Of a stretch of DNA of 64,000 nucleotides, positions 11,263 to 21,099 are shown one piece after another. The stretch covers positions 17,252,782 through 17,316,781 of the forward strand of contig CM045745.1 in the NCBI GenBank assembly GCA_024760905.1, written 5' to 3'. The notes under the pieces were generated by a model, which was not told the DNA's origin, searched no databases, and saw only the letters and a program-made list of their open reading frames with translations. Position 1 is the stretch's first letter, and every line of letters begins with the position of its first letter. A program made the translations under genes and the position numbers. The DNA comes from Plotosus lineatus. Its lineage: Eukaryota; Chordata; Actinopteri; Siluriformes; Plotosidae.

Positions 11263-14200
11263 ATGTCCACAGTTGACAACAACCTGATCTGTAATTTCCC
11301 CAAATGCCGAGGTCGGTTGAGCGGCTTCGCCTGGGTGACAGCCTGCTCGCATATCTTCTGTGATCGGCATGGTTCCGGAGAGTTCAGCCGCACTCCGGCC
11401 ATCTGTCCTGCATGTTCCTCTGCCCTGTCAGGAAAACTGGACATCATCCGCACTGAGCTGTCCCCTTCAGAGCAGTACAAAGCCATGGTCTTGGTAGGAT
11501 TGCGACCTGAGCTTGTTCTGGATATCAGCCATCGAGCACTGGCCTTTTGGACATACCAGGTTTGCTTCTTATTCAAAGATCACTCTCACACACCATCAGT
11601 TCATTTATCCCTGATTTCTGGAAAATATATACAGTTGGAAGGTGTTTCAATCTGGAGACAAGAAAACCCTGAACATTTATTTATTCATTGATTAATCATC
11701 TTCAGTGACTGTTTAAACCTGTTAAGGGCAGATGTGGATCCAGAATTTATCCCAGGAACACTTGATGAAATGGGAATGTGGGCAGTGGTGGCCTGAGGGT
11801 AATGGGTGCAGGATGGCTGATCCTAAGATTGGGGGTTCGAGTCCCACTCTCCACAAGGTTGTCACTGTAAACCTTTCCCCCCTCCCACCCCAGCCCTGCA
11901 GCTAACTGTGTTATCAAAGGCTGGCCATGTCTCTCACTGTCTATGGTGAGCGGTTCATGTAAAAGAACCATTGCTGACTTTCGTAAAGAGTGCTTGCAAA
12001 GTTGTCGGTGTGTTTCTGTCCCTTGCTAAAAGGGTTGTGTCAGGAAGGGAATCCGACGTAAAAACCTATGCCAAATCAAACATGTGAATAGGACGATTCG
12101 CTGTGGCGAACCCTGAAAAAGGGAAAAAGCCAAAAGGAAAAAAAACAGAATGAAATGGGAATACAAACTGGATTGGACTTGTCGATGACAAAATTCCACG
12201 AATACACACATTCACAACTAAAGGTAATATCACAGATAGTTCTTATACCATGTGGTGGAAGGAAAACTCGGAACCTGGAGAGAACTTGCTCAGACAAAGA
12301 GAACTACACAGAAACAGTAACCCGAGAGGACGTTTGAATCCAGAAACATGTTCTGCAAAAAGCATTCAGTTGTTACAGTAAAACATGACAAAGGTTCTAA
12401 ATGTGTTTTAAACCTTTAGATTTGCCGTCTGTTAGTCTGTCCCCATTACACTCTTATTAAAACTTCACAGCATTGAGCAGATGCTTTTTTCCAAAATGAC
12501 TTAGAATTAGCACTTTTTAAATACAACTGATGAATTGAGAGTTAAGAGCCTTACTCAAGGGCCCAACAGTGGGGATTGAACCGCTGACCTTCGGCTCAGT
12601 AACCCAGCGCCTTAACCACTAAGCCACCACTGCCCCACGCTCACTTATTTGCTGAACCACTTAATCTTTCTAGGGTCATGGGAAGGCAGTGCGAAGATGA
12701 GAAATACCCGGAACAGCTCGCCAGACCAATGCTGGGAAACACCCACACAACCATTCACATTTTGGTGCAATACGTAACATTCACTTATCTTAATGTGCAT
12801 ACAGTGGTACCTCACTTTACGAAAGTCTCAACAAACAAAAAATGCAGGTTACGAAACACATTTTCCTAAAATTTTTGTCTCTGTATACGAAACAAGTTCA
12901 CGTTACGAAAGCGCCATCTTAAAAATTCAAACACACCATTCAAACAATGCACGAGCTGCTCTTCCATCAATGACATTAAAACACCCCACCCCGCTGGCCT
13001 CCCATTGGCTAGCAGGGATGACGCAGCTACCTCTTATTGGCTATCTCACAACATCCCACCCCGCTGGTATCCCATTGGCTACGAGGGATGATGCAGCTCC
13101 CACCCATTGGCTATTATGGAGCTGAATCTACTATGCTTTTCGTGTAAAGGAGAGTTACTGTTGTTTTATGCTTTACAGTATTTCTTGACTCAGGCTTTTA
13201 ACCTTCCATTAACATTTGTAAGATTATAACTCTGCGAAGACATGGGCAACACACACACACACGCACGCGCACGCACATGTGTGATTTCCGGTGCGAGTGA
13301 GAAGAAACGGGCTCGAGTGATATCACAAAGGAATATGGCCTCACCCGTCTACCATTGGTACGATATTGAAGCAGAAGGAGGTCTTAAAAGGTATGCTTTT
13401 ATAATTTTTAAAGGGTTTAGGGGGTAGTATTGGGAGCCTTGGAATGAAGCGTGCATTTTACATGTAAAATGCGGTTCAATTTACGAAAAATGCAGTTTAC
13501 AAAAAAGGCTCTTGGACGGATTAATTTCGTAAAGTGAGGTACCACTATATCTTTGGATTGTGAGAGGTGTTAGGGGCATGTATATAAATGTGACTGTAAA
13601 CGGTGTACATAATTAGATTGAGTGTGCTGTAACTAGTGTCACGTGGTATTACTCCGCTGTAAGGGGGTCTGAAAACTTTGAGATGGACCTGCGCAGTGCG
13701 CATGCGCACCGGTGGCGGGTCAGGTGATTCAGAAACTTCGAGAAGAGAACATTCTGGAACTTTGGGGAGGTTATATTAAGGACCTGGTGCCGACTGGCTC
13801 CAGCCTTTTCCCTTCTCATGCAGCCTCTTCCAGTCTCTTCGGCACGCAGCTTCTTTAAGGAAACTCATCGTGGCGGCTCATCTCATCCAAGACGGATCAT
13901 GGAAACTTCACCAAAGTTTCGTCATTCAGGACTTCATCGCCAAAGTCTATCATCCACGTACACCCACAGCCAACGCGAAGATTATAATCATTTGTTTCTG
14001 TCTAACGCAAGATTTCAAGCCTTTCCCCGCCAGCACGCGCTGCTTCTAAATTTACCTTGCTGCAGGTGCTTGGTGACTATGGGACCCTTTGTTTAATTTG
14101 TATTTTGGTTTAGCTTTAAGCTGTAAGTGTTATTTTGCCTTGCCTTGTTTATATTATTAAATTGTATATAGTTTATGTCATGGTCTGTTGTATTTTACTG

Positions 14201-16313
14201 GTTTCATGGGGCAATTTACTTCTAAATTCCATACATAACAAAATTGGACGCTCGTCCGATAGAATCCACTAGGCATACAGTAGGCCCTTGATATTCGCGG
14301 AAGTTTGGTTCCGGCCCCTCCTGCGAATGAAGATAATCCGTGAGTTCTGTGCCCGAAAGTAAAACCTCATGTATCAGATTACATGGGCGAATGAGCAACT
14401 GGAAGTAAAATACTATGTATCTATTACATGCGCTAAAATATACTTCTTAAACACATTCTATAGACAGTCTTACTCATTAATACAGTATTAATATAGTAAT
14501 GATTAAGAAAAACCTTTTAATTTTGGACTGTGATATTTATTAATAAAATATATAAACATTATACAGCATACTTTATATCTATACATACAGTATGTATATG
14601 TTTTCATTTTGTATGTATAATATATTGTCCAGTTAAGCTCTATGATGCCACTCAAACGCCAGCCAAGTGCTGTCTCTTCTGAAAAAATAAGACTTTCTCC
14701 TGACGAAACGACAGTTTCCTCGAAAGTGCCTGAAGATAATCATCTGAACTGTTGTAAAGCTGTACTATTAAAGCCTTTTTCAATTGTTATTCCAGTACAG
14801 TACCTAAGTGAATGTTTAGACGCCACGGAGCAGTTCAGCCACGCCCCTCAGCCGGAGTGGAGAGTTAGAGAACACAGCCGTCAAAATCAAAGTCCCCCCC
14901 AAAACACAGACCATAACAAAAAGAACATGAAATGTAATAAATTGGATAAACAAAGCAAAACGATAAACCTGCTAAACCACAGTACATAAAATCACAAACA
15001 TTCTAAACATTAACTTGGGTACTGCACTGGAATTCTTTCTTCCTTTCAGCCTTTTCACTTTTCTTGGGAGTCGCTACAGCGAATCATCTGATTCGCACAT
15101 ATGATTTAGCATAGGTTTTTACGTCGGATGCTCTTCCTGTCACAACTCTTTTTAGCAAGGGACAGAAACATGTTGATGGCTTTGCAGCCTATTGCAGCCT
15201 ACAAAAGTCAGCAATGGTTCTTTAACATGAAAGATTCTTTTACACCAGGGGTGTCAAACTCGTGCCACAAAGGGCCATGTGGCTGCAGGTTTTTGTTTCA
15301 ACCAAGCAGCAGCACACCTGACTTGGCTCATTCAAACAATTGATAAGAGTCTTCAGGCATTTGATTGGTCAGTCTGGTTCATTCAAACAACTGAAAGAGT
15401 CTTCAGGCACTTGATTGGTCAATCTGTGTGCTCTGTCCAGTGCTGATGCTTGGTTGAAACAAAAACCTGCAGCCACATGGCCCTTTGTGGTAGGAGTTTG
15501 ACACCCCTGTTTTACACCCTTACTGGGGGGACAGTGACAACCCTGTGGGGACTCGAACCCACAACCTTAGGATCAGGATCCTGTGCCCTACCCACTAGAC
15601 CATCACTGCCCAAGGTACTGTACTGGAATAATGATTGAAAAAGACTTTAAAACTGGAGTGCTTTCAGATGATTATTTCTCTTCAGAAACTTCAGAGGAAA
15701 CTGTTGTGTCTTCAGGAGAAAGTCTTATTTCATCAGAAGAGACATCCAACATCATTACCTTTTCTAGCGCTTAGCCAGAGAAGACGCACAGCGTTTGAGT
15801 GGCATAATACAGCTTAACTGGTAATTAAAACACACTAAAAAAAGAGGCTCATTGAAAACTTGTGCGCGAATGAGGAAAAAGGGGCGTTACATCATCGCAA
15901 CCAATCAGCAGGAAGGAGGATAGCCATTGGCTGAATTTGAATGACGTGTAAGTTGCTTGGCAGTCCGCGAATACTCAAACCGTGAGTGCAAAACTGCGAA
16001 TAGTCAAGGGCCTACTGTACGTAACCGAGGAAACCAGAGTACCCAAAGGAAATCCATGGGGATAACATGCAATGCATGACACACAATTTATATTTTCTCT
16101 TTCCCAAGTAACAATTAATGATAAAAATGAATTCTAAATTATTATTATTGTCTACACCAACCAACTTTTTTTGTTTCATGGACCAGGTTCATGTAAAACG
16201 ATATTTTCAAGCACTGGTATAGAAACGACTAAAAAAACAAGTAAAAATACAACCATCCTGCTGAATTAGTGGAAAGTGCTCCAAATATATTTGCATTTTT
16301 ATTCATTTTTGCT

Positions 16314-16345
<32 letters not shown>

Positions 16346-19300
16346 GGGGGGGGGTTATGTACTACATCAGCTGATCGATACAAGCGTTTTTTCAAAATAA
16401 AAGATCTTTCGGACACTGCTAATTAATAATTTTTTTTTTATTCCACCTTTCTGAGGGCCCGGTACAAAATGACCAATGTACTGGTGGTTGGGGACCTCTG
16501 ATCTGATCTACAGGGTTTATCCGTCTGAGTTATGGGGGAAGCAGGAGAAAGTACCAACTGAATCTGTGTGGGAGGTGGGGTATATCCTGATGGTGTCCCC
16601 CCCCCCCCCCCCGAGAAATTATAGAGGCATACATTTGCACTGAAATGTTTTAATGCTGGTAGCACAGTAGTAAAATGGTTAGCACATCAGCTTCATAGCA
16701 AGAAGGTTGTGGATTTAGCTCCCAGGACATTTCTGTGTGGAATATTTCATGATCTCCTGGTGCATGTTTGAGTTTCCTCCATGTACACCGGTTTTCACCC
16801 ACAGTCCATGGACATGCACGTTAAGATAACTGGCTGTTCCAAATTGCCCCTATGTGTGTGCGTGTGTGTGCGCGCGAGTGTGCGTGTGGGTGAGTCCTGT
16901 GTAGGATGAGCTGTGCAGAGTGTACCTTGCCTTTGCTGGAGACAGTTGAGAGAGGCTGCAGCCTCCCCACAACTTTACTAGGATTAAATGGTTCTGTGAA
17001 TTAATTAATGCTTTAATGCTTAGTAATTCATGCTATGAAATGAGTTAGCCCTGTGAGTTGGTGGTTAATTGACATACTTCTAAATTTAATGTGCTTCAGG
17101 TAAACCAAGAAAGGTTGTTCATGGAGTACAGTTTGTCCAGAGCAGAAGTGCAAGTTAGCCAAATGGAGAAGATGATGGCACAGCAGAACCAATCCAAAGA
17201 GCATGAGCTGAATGCAATGCGAGAGGAGATCACAATACTTAATAAGGTTCTAACTATTTAATTGTATAGTTTTTATCCTAAAAAATCTTTTGTGTGTGCC
17301 AGTTAACATGAATCAGGAGTCATTGATCAGCTGGACTAATTGTTTTCTCTCATTGTGGCCAGAGGCTGGAGGAATATAAGCGAAAATACAGTGAAGTTTC
17401 TGAACTTCTGGTGAAGAGAAACAGACAGTATCAGAAGCTTCAGGGGGTGTTTGAGACATTGAGGCTACGCACCATGGAGGGTTCTGACAAAAATAATCTG
17501 AGCCAGTCTGCATACATTTTCCCTTCTGGTGAGTGGTAAGATTTAGTTCAGTGAAAGTCAAGTGGAGGAGGCCAAGGCACAAGAAAGAAAATTAGAGGAA
17601 TTGCCAGCTATTACATTTGTAATGCTAAAGTTGAAAAACACATACTAAACTGTTTCAATTTTCATCAATGTTTATTAAGGCATGTCCTCGATGTTCACTT
17701 TCCAGCACTTGGCCATTACATTAAATCACTGACAGGTGGAGTGAAGAGCATTTGAGTAGTGTATAGTACATAGGAACAAAAATGTCACAAAAATGGTCAC
17801 TTGGGGACCTCGGTCCAAATTAACCCCGGAAAGTGAGGGATCCCTGTAAAGACTACAAAAGAATTGCTGCAAAAGTTAGTGCTATGATAGAATACTGTCA
17901 GATCACAGTGCATTGCAACTAACCGTGTATGGGAATGTGTGTCCACAGACCAGACAGAGTACCAATGCAACCTTGTATGTATTATTTAGGGATGGTTGAC
18001 GAAATGTGTAAAAGAGCAGATTTGGGTTCAAAATTACTCAGAACTCAATCGATCAAGCATCATCGCATTTGAGTAGTCAGTAGTGTATAGTACATAGGAA
18101 CGTCACAATCACGTTGGTTTCCTATTAGGGGAGTGAAAGACATTATCCCCAGCGGCTAATGCTTGGAGCAATAGTGACACTGTCACACAATCACTTGGAG
18201 CAGGTTACATCATTTCTCACTTAAAAATGTAAAAATAAACCATAAAAATCTCCTAAAGCTCAATGACATTTTTCCAGCTCTCCTGTTGCACTGAAAATAT
18301 TTTCATCATCAAGTTGCAATCTGCTAAAATGTGTTGGATAGTTTGGATTAGCCTGTTTCAAGAGGCCCCCATTTGTACCGTTTCACTAATGCGAGAGTCC
18401 AAAATTGCAAGACATAGATAATAAAGGTCCAAGCAGGCATGATACGATGCCAGCAATAACTGTATACAGGTATTAAACTACCAAAGCAGATTAAAACGAA
18501 CGAACTTCTGAATAAAACAATGTTTGGCACTTCTGCACGTAATACTACGTTATACAGTGGTACCTCACCTTACAAAAGTCCCAACAAACGAAAAATCCAG
18601 GTTACGAAACGCATTTACCTAAAATTTCTGTCTCTAGATACGAAACAAATTCACGTTCAAGTGCCATCTCAAAAATTCAAATGTGCGAGTTGCTCTCCCA
18701 TTGGCTATCTCCCAACATCCACCCCGCTGGCCTCCCGTTGGCTAGGAGGGAGCTGCATCTCCATAATACCCATGACGCAGCACAAATGTTTAATAATGAA
18801 TGTAAAAATGAATTTAACATGTTTAATAATGGTTTAATTAATAAATATGTTAATAAAATGGTTTAATATGGTAATAAAATGTTTAAATGGTTAAATAAAT
18901 AATTTTCTTTTACTTTTAACACATTTCATACATATTTCATAGAAAATTGGTGTACTTTTATAATTTTTAAAGGATTTATGGGGTAGTCTTGGGAGCCTTG
19001 GAACGAATCACGTGTTTTACATGTAAAATGTGCCTCTACTTACGAAAACTACAGGTTCCGATAAAGGCGTTGGAACGGATTCATTTCGTAAGAAGGGGGC
19101 CGACTGTACAAGGATCCCTCGCTACTTCGCGCTTCAATTAACGCGGCTTCAGTGCATTGCGGTTATATATTAAAAAAAAATCATCAAATTTAAAAGTAAG
19201 GAAATTAAGGAAGAATAGGTGGTAAAGTTAAGGAAAATGTCACAAAAATGGTCACTTGGGGACCTCGGTCCAAATTAACCCCGGAAAGTGAGGGATCCCT

Positions 19301-20404
19301 GTAATGGCTATAAAAGAATTGCTGCAAAAGTTAGTGCTATGATAGAATACTGTCAGATCACAGTGCATTGCAACTAACCATGTATGGGACTGTGTGTCCA
19401 CAGACCAGACGGAGTACCAATGCAACCCTGTATGTATTATTTAGGGATGGTTGACAAAATGTGCAAAAGAGCAGATTTGGGTTCAAAATTACTCAGAACT
19501 CGATCGATCAAGCATCATCGCATGTGCTGATCCAAAATATCCAATCAATGGAACAATGGAAGCCTCACTTTGCAAATTAGAGAGCTAGAAAGCATCTGCT
19601 GGTGGCGACTTGGGTCCAGGTATCGCAGCACACCAGGGAGGGCAGGAATACAACTTAATTGGGACAACAAGGCATCATGTGCACACGTTCATCCCCTCAT
19701 GCACTTTTATTTTCAGTAGATATATATTTTGGAGCTGAAATTATCTAGTCAGTAATTTGTGCTCTCAGGATTAATGGACCCTCGAGCTCTGAGGTGGTAT
19801 AAATATCTGATTACTGATCACATGTGATTTAAACACTTTTTAGTCGAATTTTATGTACTTGTTAAGAAACTTTTTAAGTATTTTTAAATACTGCATCTAT
19901 CCATTACCTATACCGCCTACCTACCAGGGTCACAGGGGAAGCTGGAGCCAATCCCAGCAGTCTTCAGATGACAGGCGGGTACACCCTGAACAGGTCGCAC
20001 ATCCATGACTGGTCTACATTCTTAAATACTCACCCATTTAAAAGAACATTAAAAGCTTAAAGGATTTAGGATTAAATGTATTGATTTCTTTAACCAACAT
20101 ATGATTCTTAGCATCTTATTACATGCCCGCTGAGCTTTAGTTGTCCGCTCAACCAGTTTATTCTGCACATGCAATATACAGCAAACCACTTATGTGATTG
20201 GTAAAAAATTAACATTGGTCTCTATACCTCTTCCTCTTAGGAATGATTACCCAGCAGTCTCCCCACAACAGTTCTTTCTTCGCTGTGGCTCCAGAAGGTG
20301 ACAGGCTCTTTCCTCCTAGTCTGGAACCAGAGAGCTTCAAGAGCTTTTTTCAGTTTAGCTCTCCACCAAGAGAAAAGGTTCATGCCTTCATAAAGAAAAA
20401 CTGA
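11263..20404 (+). CDS. ccnb1ip1: Cyclin B1 interacting protein 1 (HEI10), meiotic RING E3 ligase
   Basis: Coding exons 11263-11559, 17100-17246, 17363-17528 and 20241-20404 join in frame to 257 aa (human about 277). The N-terminal RING uses Cys10, Cys15, Cys28, His30, Cys33, His36, Cys48 and Cys51; segments such as AWVTACSHIFCD and RTELSPSEQYKAMVL closely match the human protein as remembered. A coiled coil follows (about residues 100-190, including EEYKRKYSEVSELLVKRNRQ), then a Ser/Pro-rich tail. In vertebrates HEI10 marks designated crossover sites on meiotic chromosomes and acts with RNF212. The exon starting at 11261 directly follows an acceptor, so a 5' UTR exon lies upstream. Intron 1 (5.5 kb) and intron 3 (2.7 kb) are filled with transposons. 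The last residues (KVHAFIKKN) differ from the human tail. Confidence 0.93.
11778..12149 (+). mobile_element. SINE family 1, full-length copy with target duplication
   Basis: Flanked by a perfect 13-bp duplication ATGAAATGGGAAT (11765-11777 and 12150-12162). It has a tRNA-like head with B box 'ggttcgagtcc', a body 'gttatcaaaggc...ctcactgtctatggtga', and a 3' tail 'gattcgctgtggcgaaccc' plus 'aagccaaaagg' ending in an A-rich run. It interrupts an older repeat (about 11690-11764 continuing at 12163). Lies in CCNB1IP1 intron 1. Confidence 0.85.
12460..12650 (-). repeat. tRNA-headed SINE remnant, family 4
   Basis: Read on the minus strand it starts with a tRNA-like head ending 'ggttcaatcccc', followed by 'gggcccttgagtaagg' and 'cattttggaaaaaagcatctgctcaatg'. 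A second copy is at 25500-25690. It resembles widespread teleost SINEs, but the exact family was not determined. Confidence 0.55.
12802..13546. mobile_element. Tigger/pogo-like MITE (family T), full length
   Basis: Termini CAGTGGTACCTCACTTTACG and its inverted partner end next to TA dinucleotides (12800-12801 and 13547 on). Length about 745 bp, with no transposase frame. The interior has short tandem units containing 'ccattggct' and 'cccaccccgctgg'. Further copies are at 18555, 26623 (opposite orientation) and, partly, 21872. Terminus and TA target suggest a Tc1/mariner-superfamily (pogo-type) origin. Confidence 0.75.
13628..14240 (+). mobile_element. Probable solo or orphan LTR of a retroviral-like element with a primer-binding-like site
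   Basis: A 613-bp TG...CA segment with a TATA-like box at 13772, an NRF1-type palindrome at 13697-13708 and an AT-rich 3' part. Directly after it, at 14243, comes 'attggacgctcgtccga', which resembles the proline-tRNA primer-binding site of gamma-type retroviruses and some LTR retrotransposons. No gag or pol was seen, and the next element starts at 14278. No second LTR was found in the window, so this is inference from termini and context. Confidence 0.45.
15034..15613 (-). mobile_element. SINE family 1, minus-strand copy split by a hAT MITE
   Basis: Flanked by 16-bp duplications GGTACTGCACTGGAAT (15018-15033) and GGTACTGTACTGGAAT (15614-15629), one mismatch. The 3' tail is on the left, and the tRNA-like head on the right carries 'ggactcgaacccac' (the B box in reverse). 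A hAT-type MITE with its own target duplication interrupts it at 15246-15509. Confidence 0.85.
15246..15509. mobile_element. hAT-type MITE with 8-bp target duplication
   Basis: Terminal inverted repeats CAGGGGTGTCAAACTCGTGC and its inverted partner (ending 'gagtttgacacccctg') extend inward through 'gccacaaagggccatgtgg' and 'tgcaggtttttgtttcaacc'. The target duplication TTTTACAC is at 15238-15245 and 15510-15517. The 8-bp TSD and CAG..CTG termini fit hAT. Non-coding, 264 bp. A partial relative is at 22048. Confidence 0.88.
16319..16345. repeat. (GT)n microsatellite followed by a G run
   Basis: GT dinucleotide repeat running into about ten G at 16345-16354. Confidence 0.9.
16660..17000 (+). 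repeat. SINE-like family 2 copy in CCNB1IP1 intron 1
   Basis: Diverged copy with the head 'aatggttagcacatcagc', the body 'gttccaaattgcccc' and the tail 'gcagcctccccacaac'. It ends about 100 bp before the exon at 17100. Confidence 0.6.
17779..18068. repeat. Direct repeat, copy A (290 bp)
   Basis: Same length as 19234-19523, with about ten substitutions counted by eye and no indel. It contains the right end of a pogo-like MITE plus flanking unique sequence. It is bounded on both sides by an imperfect 30-bp direct repeat (17748-17777 and 18065-18101), suggesting copy A was inserted here. In CCNB1IP1 intron 3. Confidence 0.85.
18555..19106. mobile_element. Tigger/pogo-like MITE (family T), internally deleted
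   Basis: Begins CAGTGGTACCTCACCTTAC after a TA and ends at 19106 before TA. The right terminus is diverged. The interior shares 'cgaaacaaattcacgtt' and 'gggagccttggaa' with the full copy at 12802. It abuts the next element, sharing the TA at 19107-19108. Confidence 0.65.
19109..19301. mobile_element. Pogo-like MITE (family P), short copy
   Basis: Left terminus 'caaggatccctcgctacttc', right terminus 'gaaagtgagggatccctg', flanked by TA at 19107-19108 and 19302-19303. Internally deleted relative to copies at 40546-40963 and 50933-52280. Confidence 0.7.
19234..19523. repeat. Direct repeat, copy B (290 bp)
   Basis: Second copy of the block at 17779-18068. Here the pogo-like MITE at its left side is complete, so copy B is probably the source and copy A the product. 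Confidence 0.85.
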
Positions 20405-20540
20405 ACACATGTAAACACAGTTTGCAATTGTTCCACCACACTGTTATTTTCTTTGGTAGACTTGGACGTTGTAGTTTCCTCATTAAATTACTCAATTCTG
20501 CCCAGAGTTCACTGCAAAGTTCATAGATGATAAAAGTGCA

Positions 20541-20546
20541 AATAAA
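20541..20546 (+). terminator. Candidate polyadenylation signal of CCNB1IP1
   Basis: AATAAA 137 bp after the stop codon at 20404. It is the first canonical signal downstream. Confidence 0.55.
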
Positions 20547-20936
20547 GTATGCTGCTAATTTATGTAGATCTTATGACTTTTTTTTTTGGGCAATTACTGT
20601 ATTCCAGGTCAACTCAACGGTGTTTGCAGCACCTTAGTCCTCTGTCTTCTGTTGTCTTTTATTGTCCATTTATTGCAGTAGTGTATGCAGCCTTGTTTCA
20701 CTCAGAGCAAAATAACAAATGGCATTTTGTCACATTGCTAATTAACAACATGAGAAGTTTGGTGTAATGTCAGTCTTTTTTTTTTTTTTTTTTTAAACAC
20801 CTCTTTAAATAAATTTCTGGTATGTTAAATAGTTATATTTTAATATTGTGTACATTAGTTTTTAGGTACATTTTGCAAGATCATGCGTCATCTTAAGTCA
20901 CATTGTTGGGTATTTCAGGAGCACCACTGGGAAAGT

Positions 20937-20942
20937 TTTATT
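20937..20942 (-). terminator. Candidate polyadenylation signal of TTC5
   Basis: AATAAA on the minus strand about 160 bp past the TTC5 stop at 21100. A second one is at 20973-20978. The two convergent genes would end within about 0.5 kb of each other. Confidence 0.5.
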
Positions 20943-21099
20943 GTCTCAGATCTGGATCACACATCTGATACTTTTATTTTTACAAAAAACAACCAGCATC
21001 AGTGAAGATATAAAAAAAAACAAATATATACAAATAACATCCAAAAATGTTAACCGCTCCATTGTCTGCTGTGCACTGTAGCAGTGTCTCTGCACTCGT

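Larger units (their letters stand above)
14278..16017. mobile_element. Tigger/MER2-like foldback element hosting nested insertions
   Basis: Ends are CAGTAGGCCCTTGATATTCG and its inverted partner, both next to TA (14276-14277 and 16018-16019). Inner parts of the two arms are also complementary, for example 'gttaagctctatgatgcc' near 14632 against 'ggcataatacagcttaac' near 15801. It is therefore a long inverted-repeat MITE of about 1.1 kb before a SINE entered at 15034. The open stretch at 14642-14989 lies in one arm and is not regarded as a gene. Confidence 0.75.

Noticed and set aside
11163..11576. 137-codon minus-strand frame
   Set aside because: Antisense to the RING exon of CCNB1IP1, which is clearly the real coding strand.
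14642..14989. 115-codon open frame
   Set aside because: Lies within one arm of a foldback MITE and its reverse complement occurs in the other arm; no known domain.
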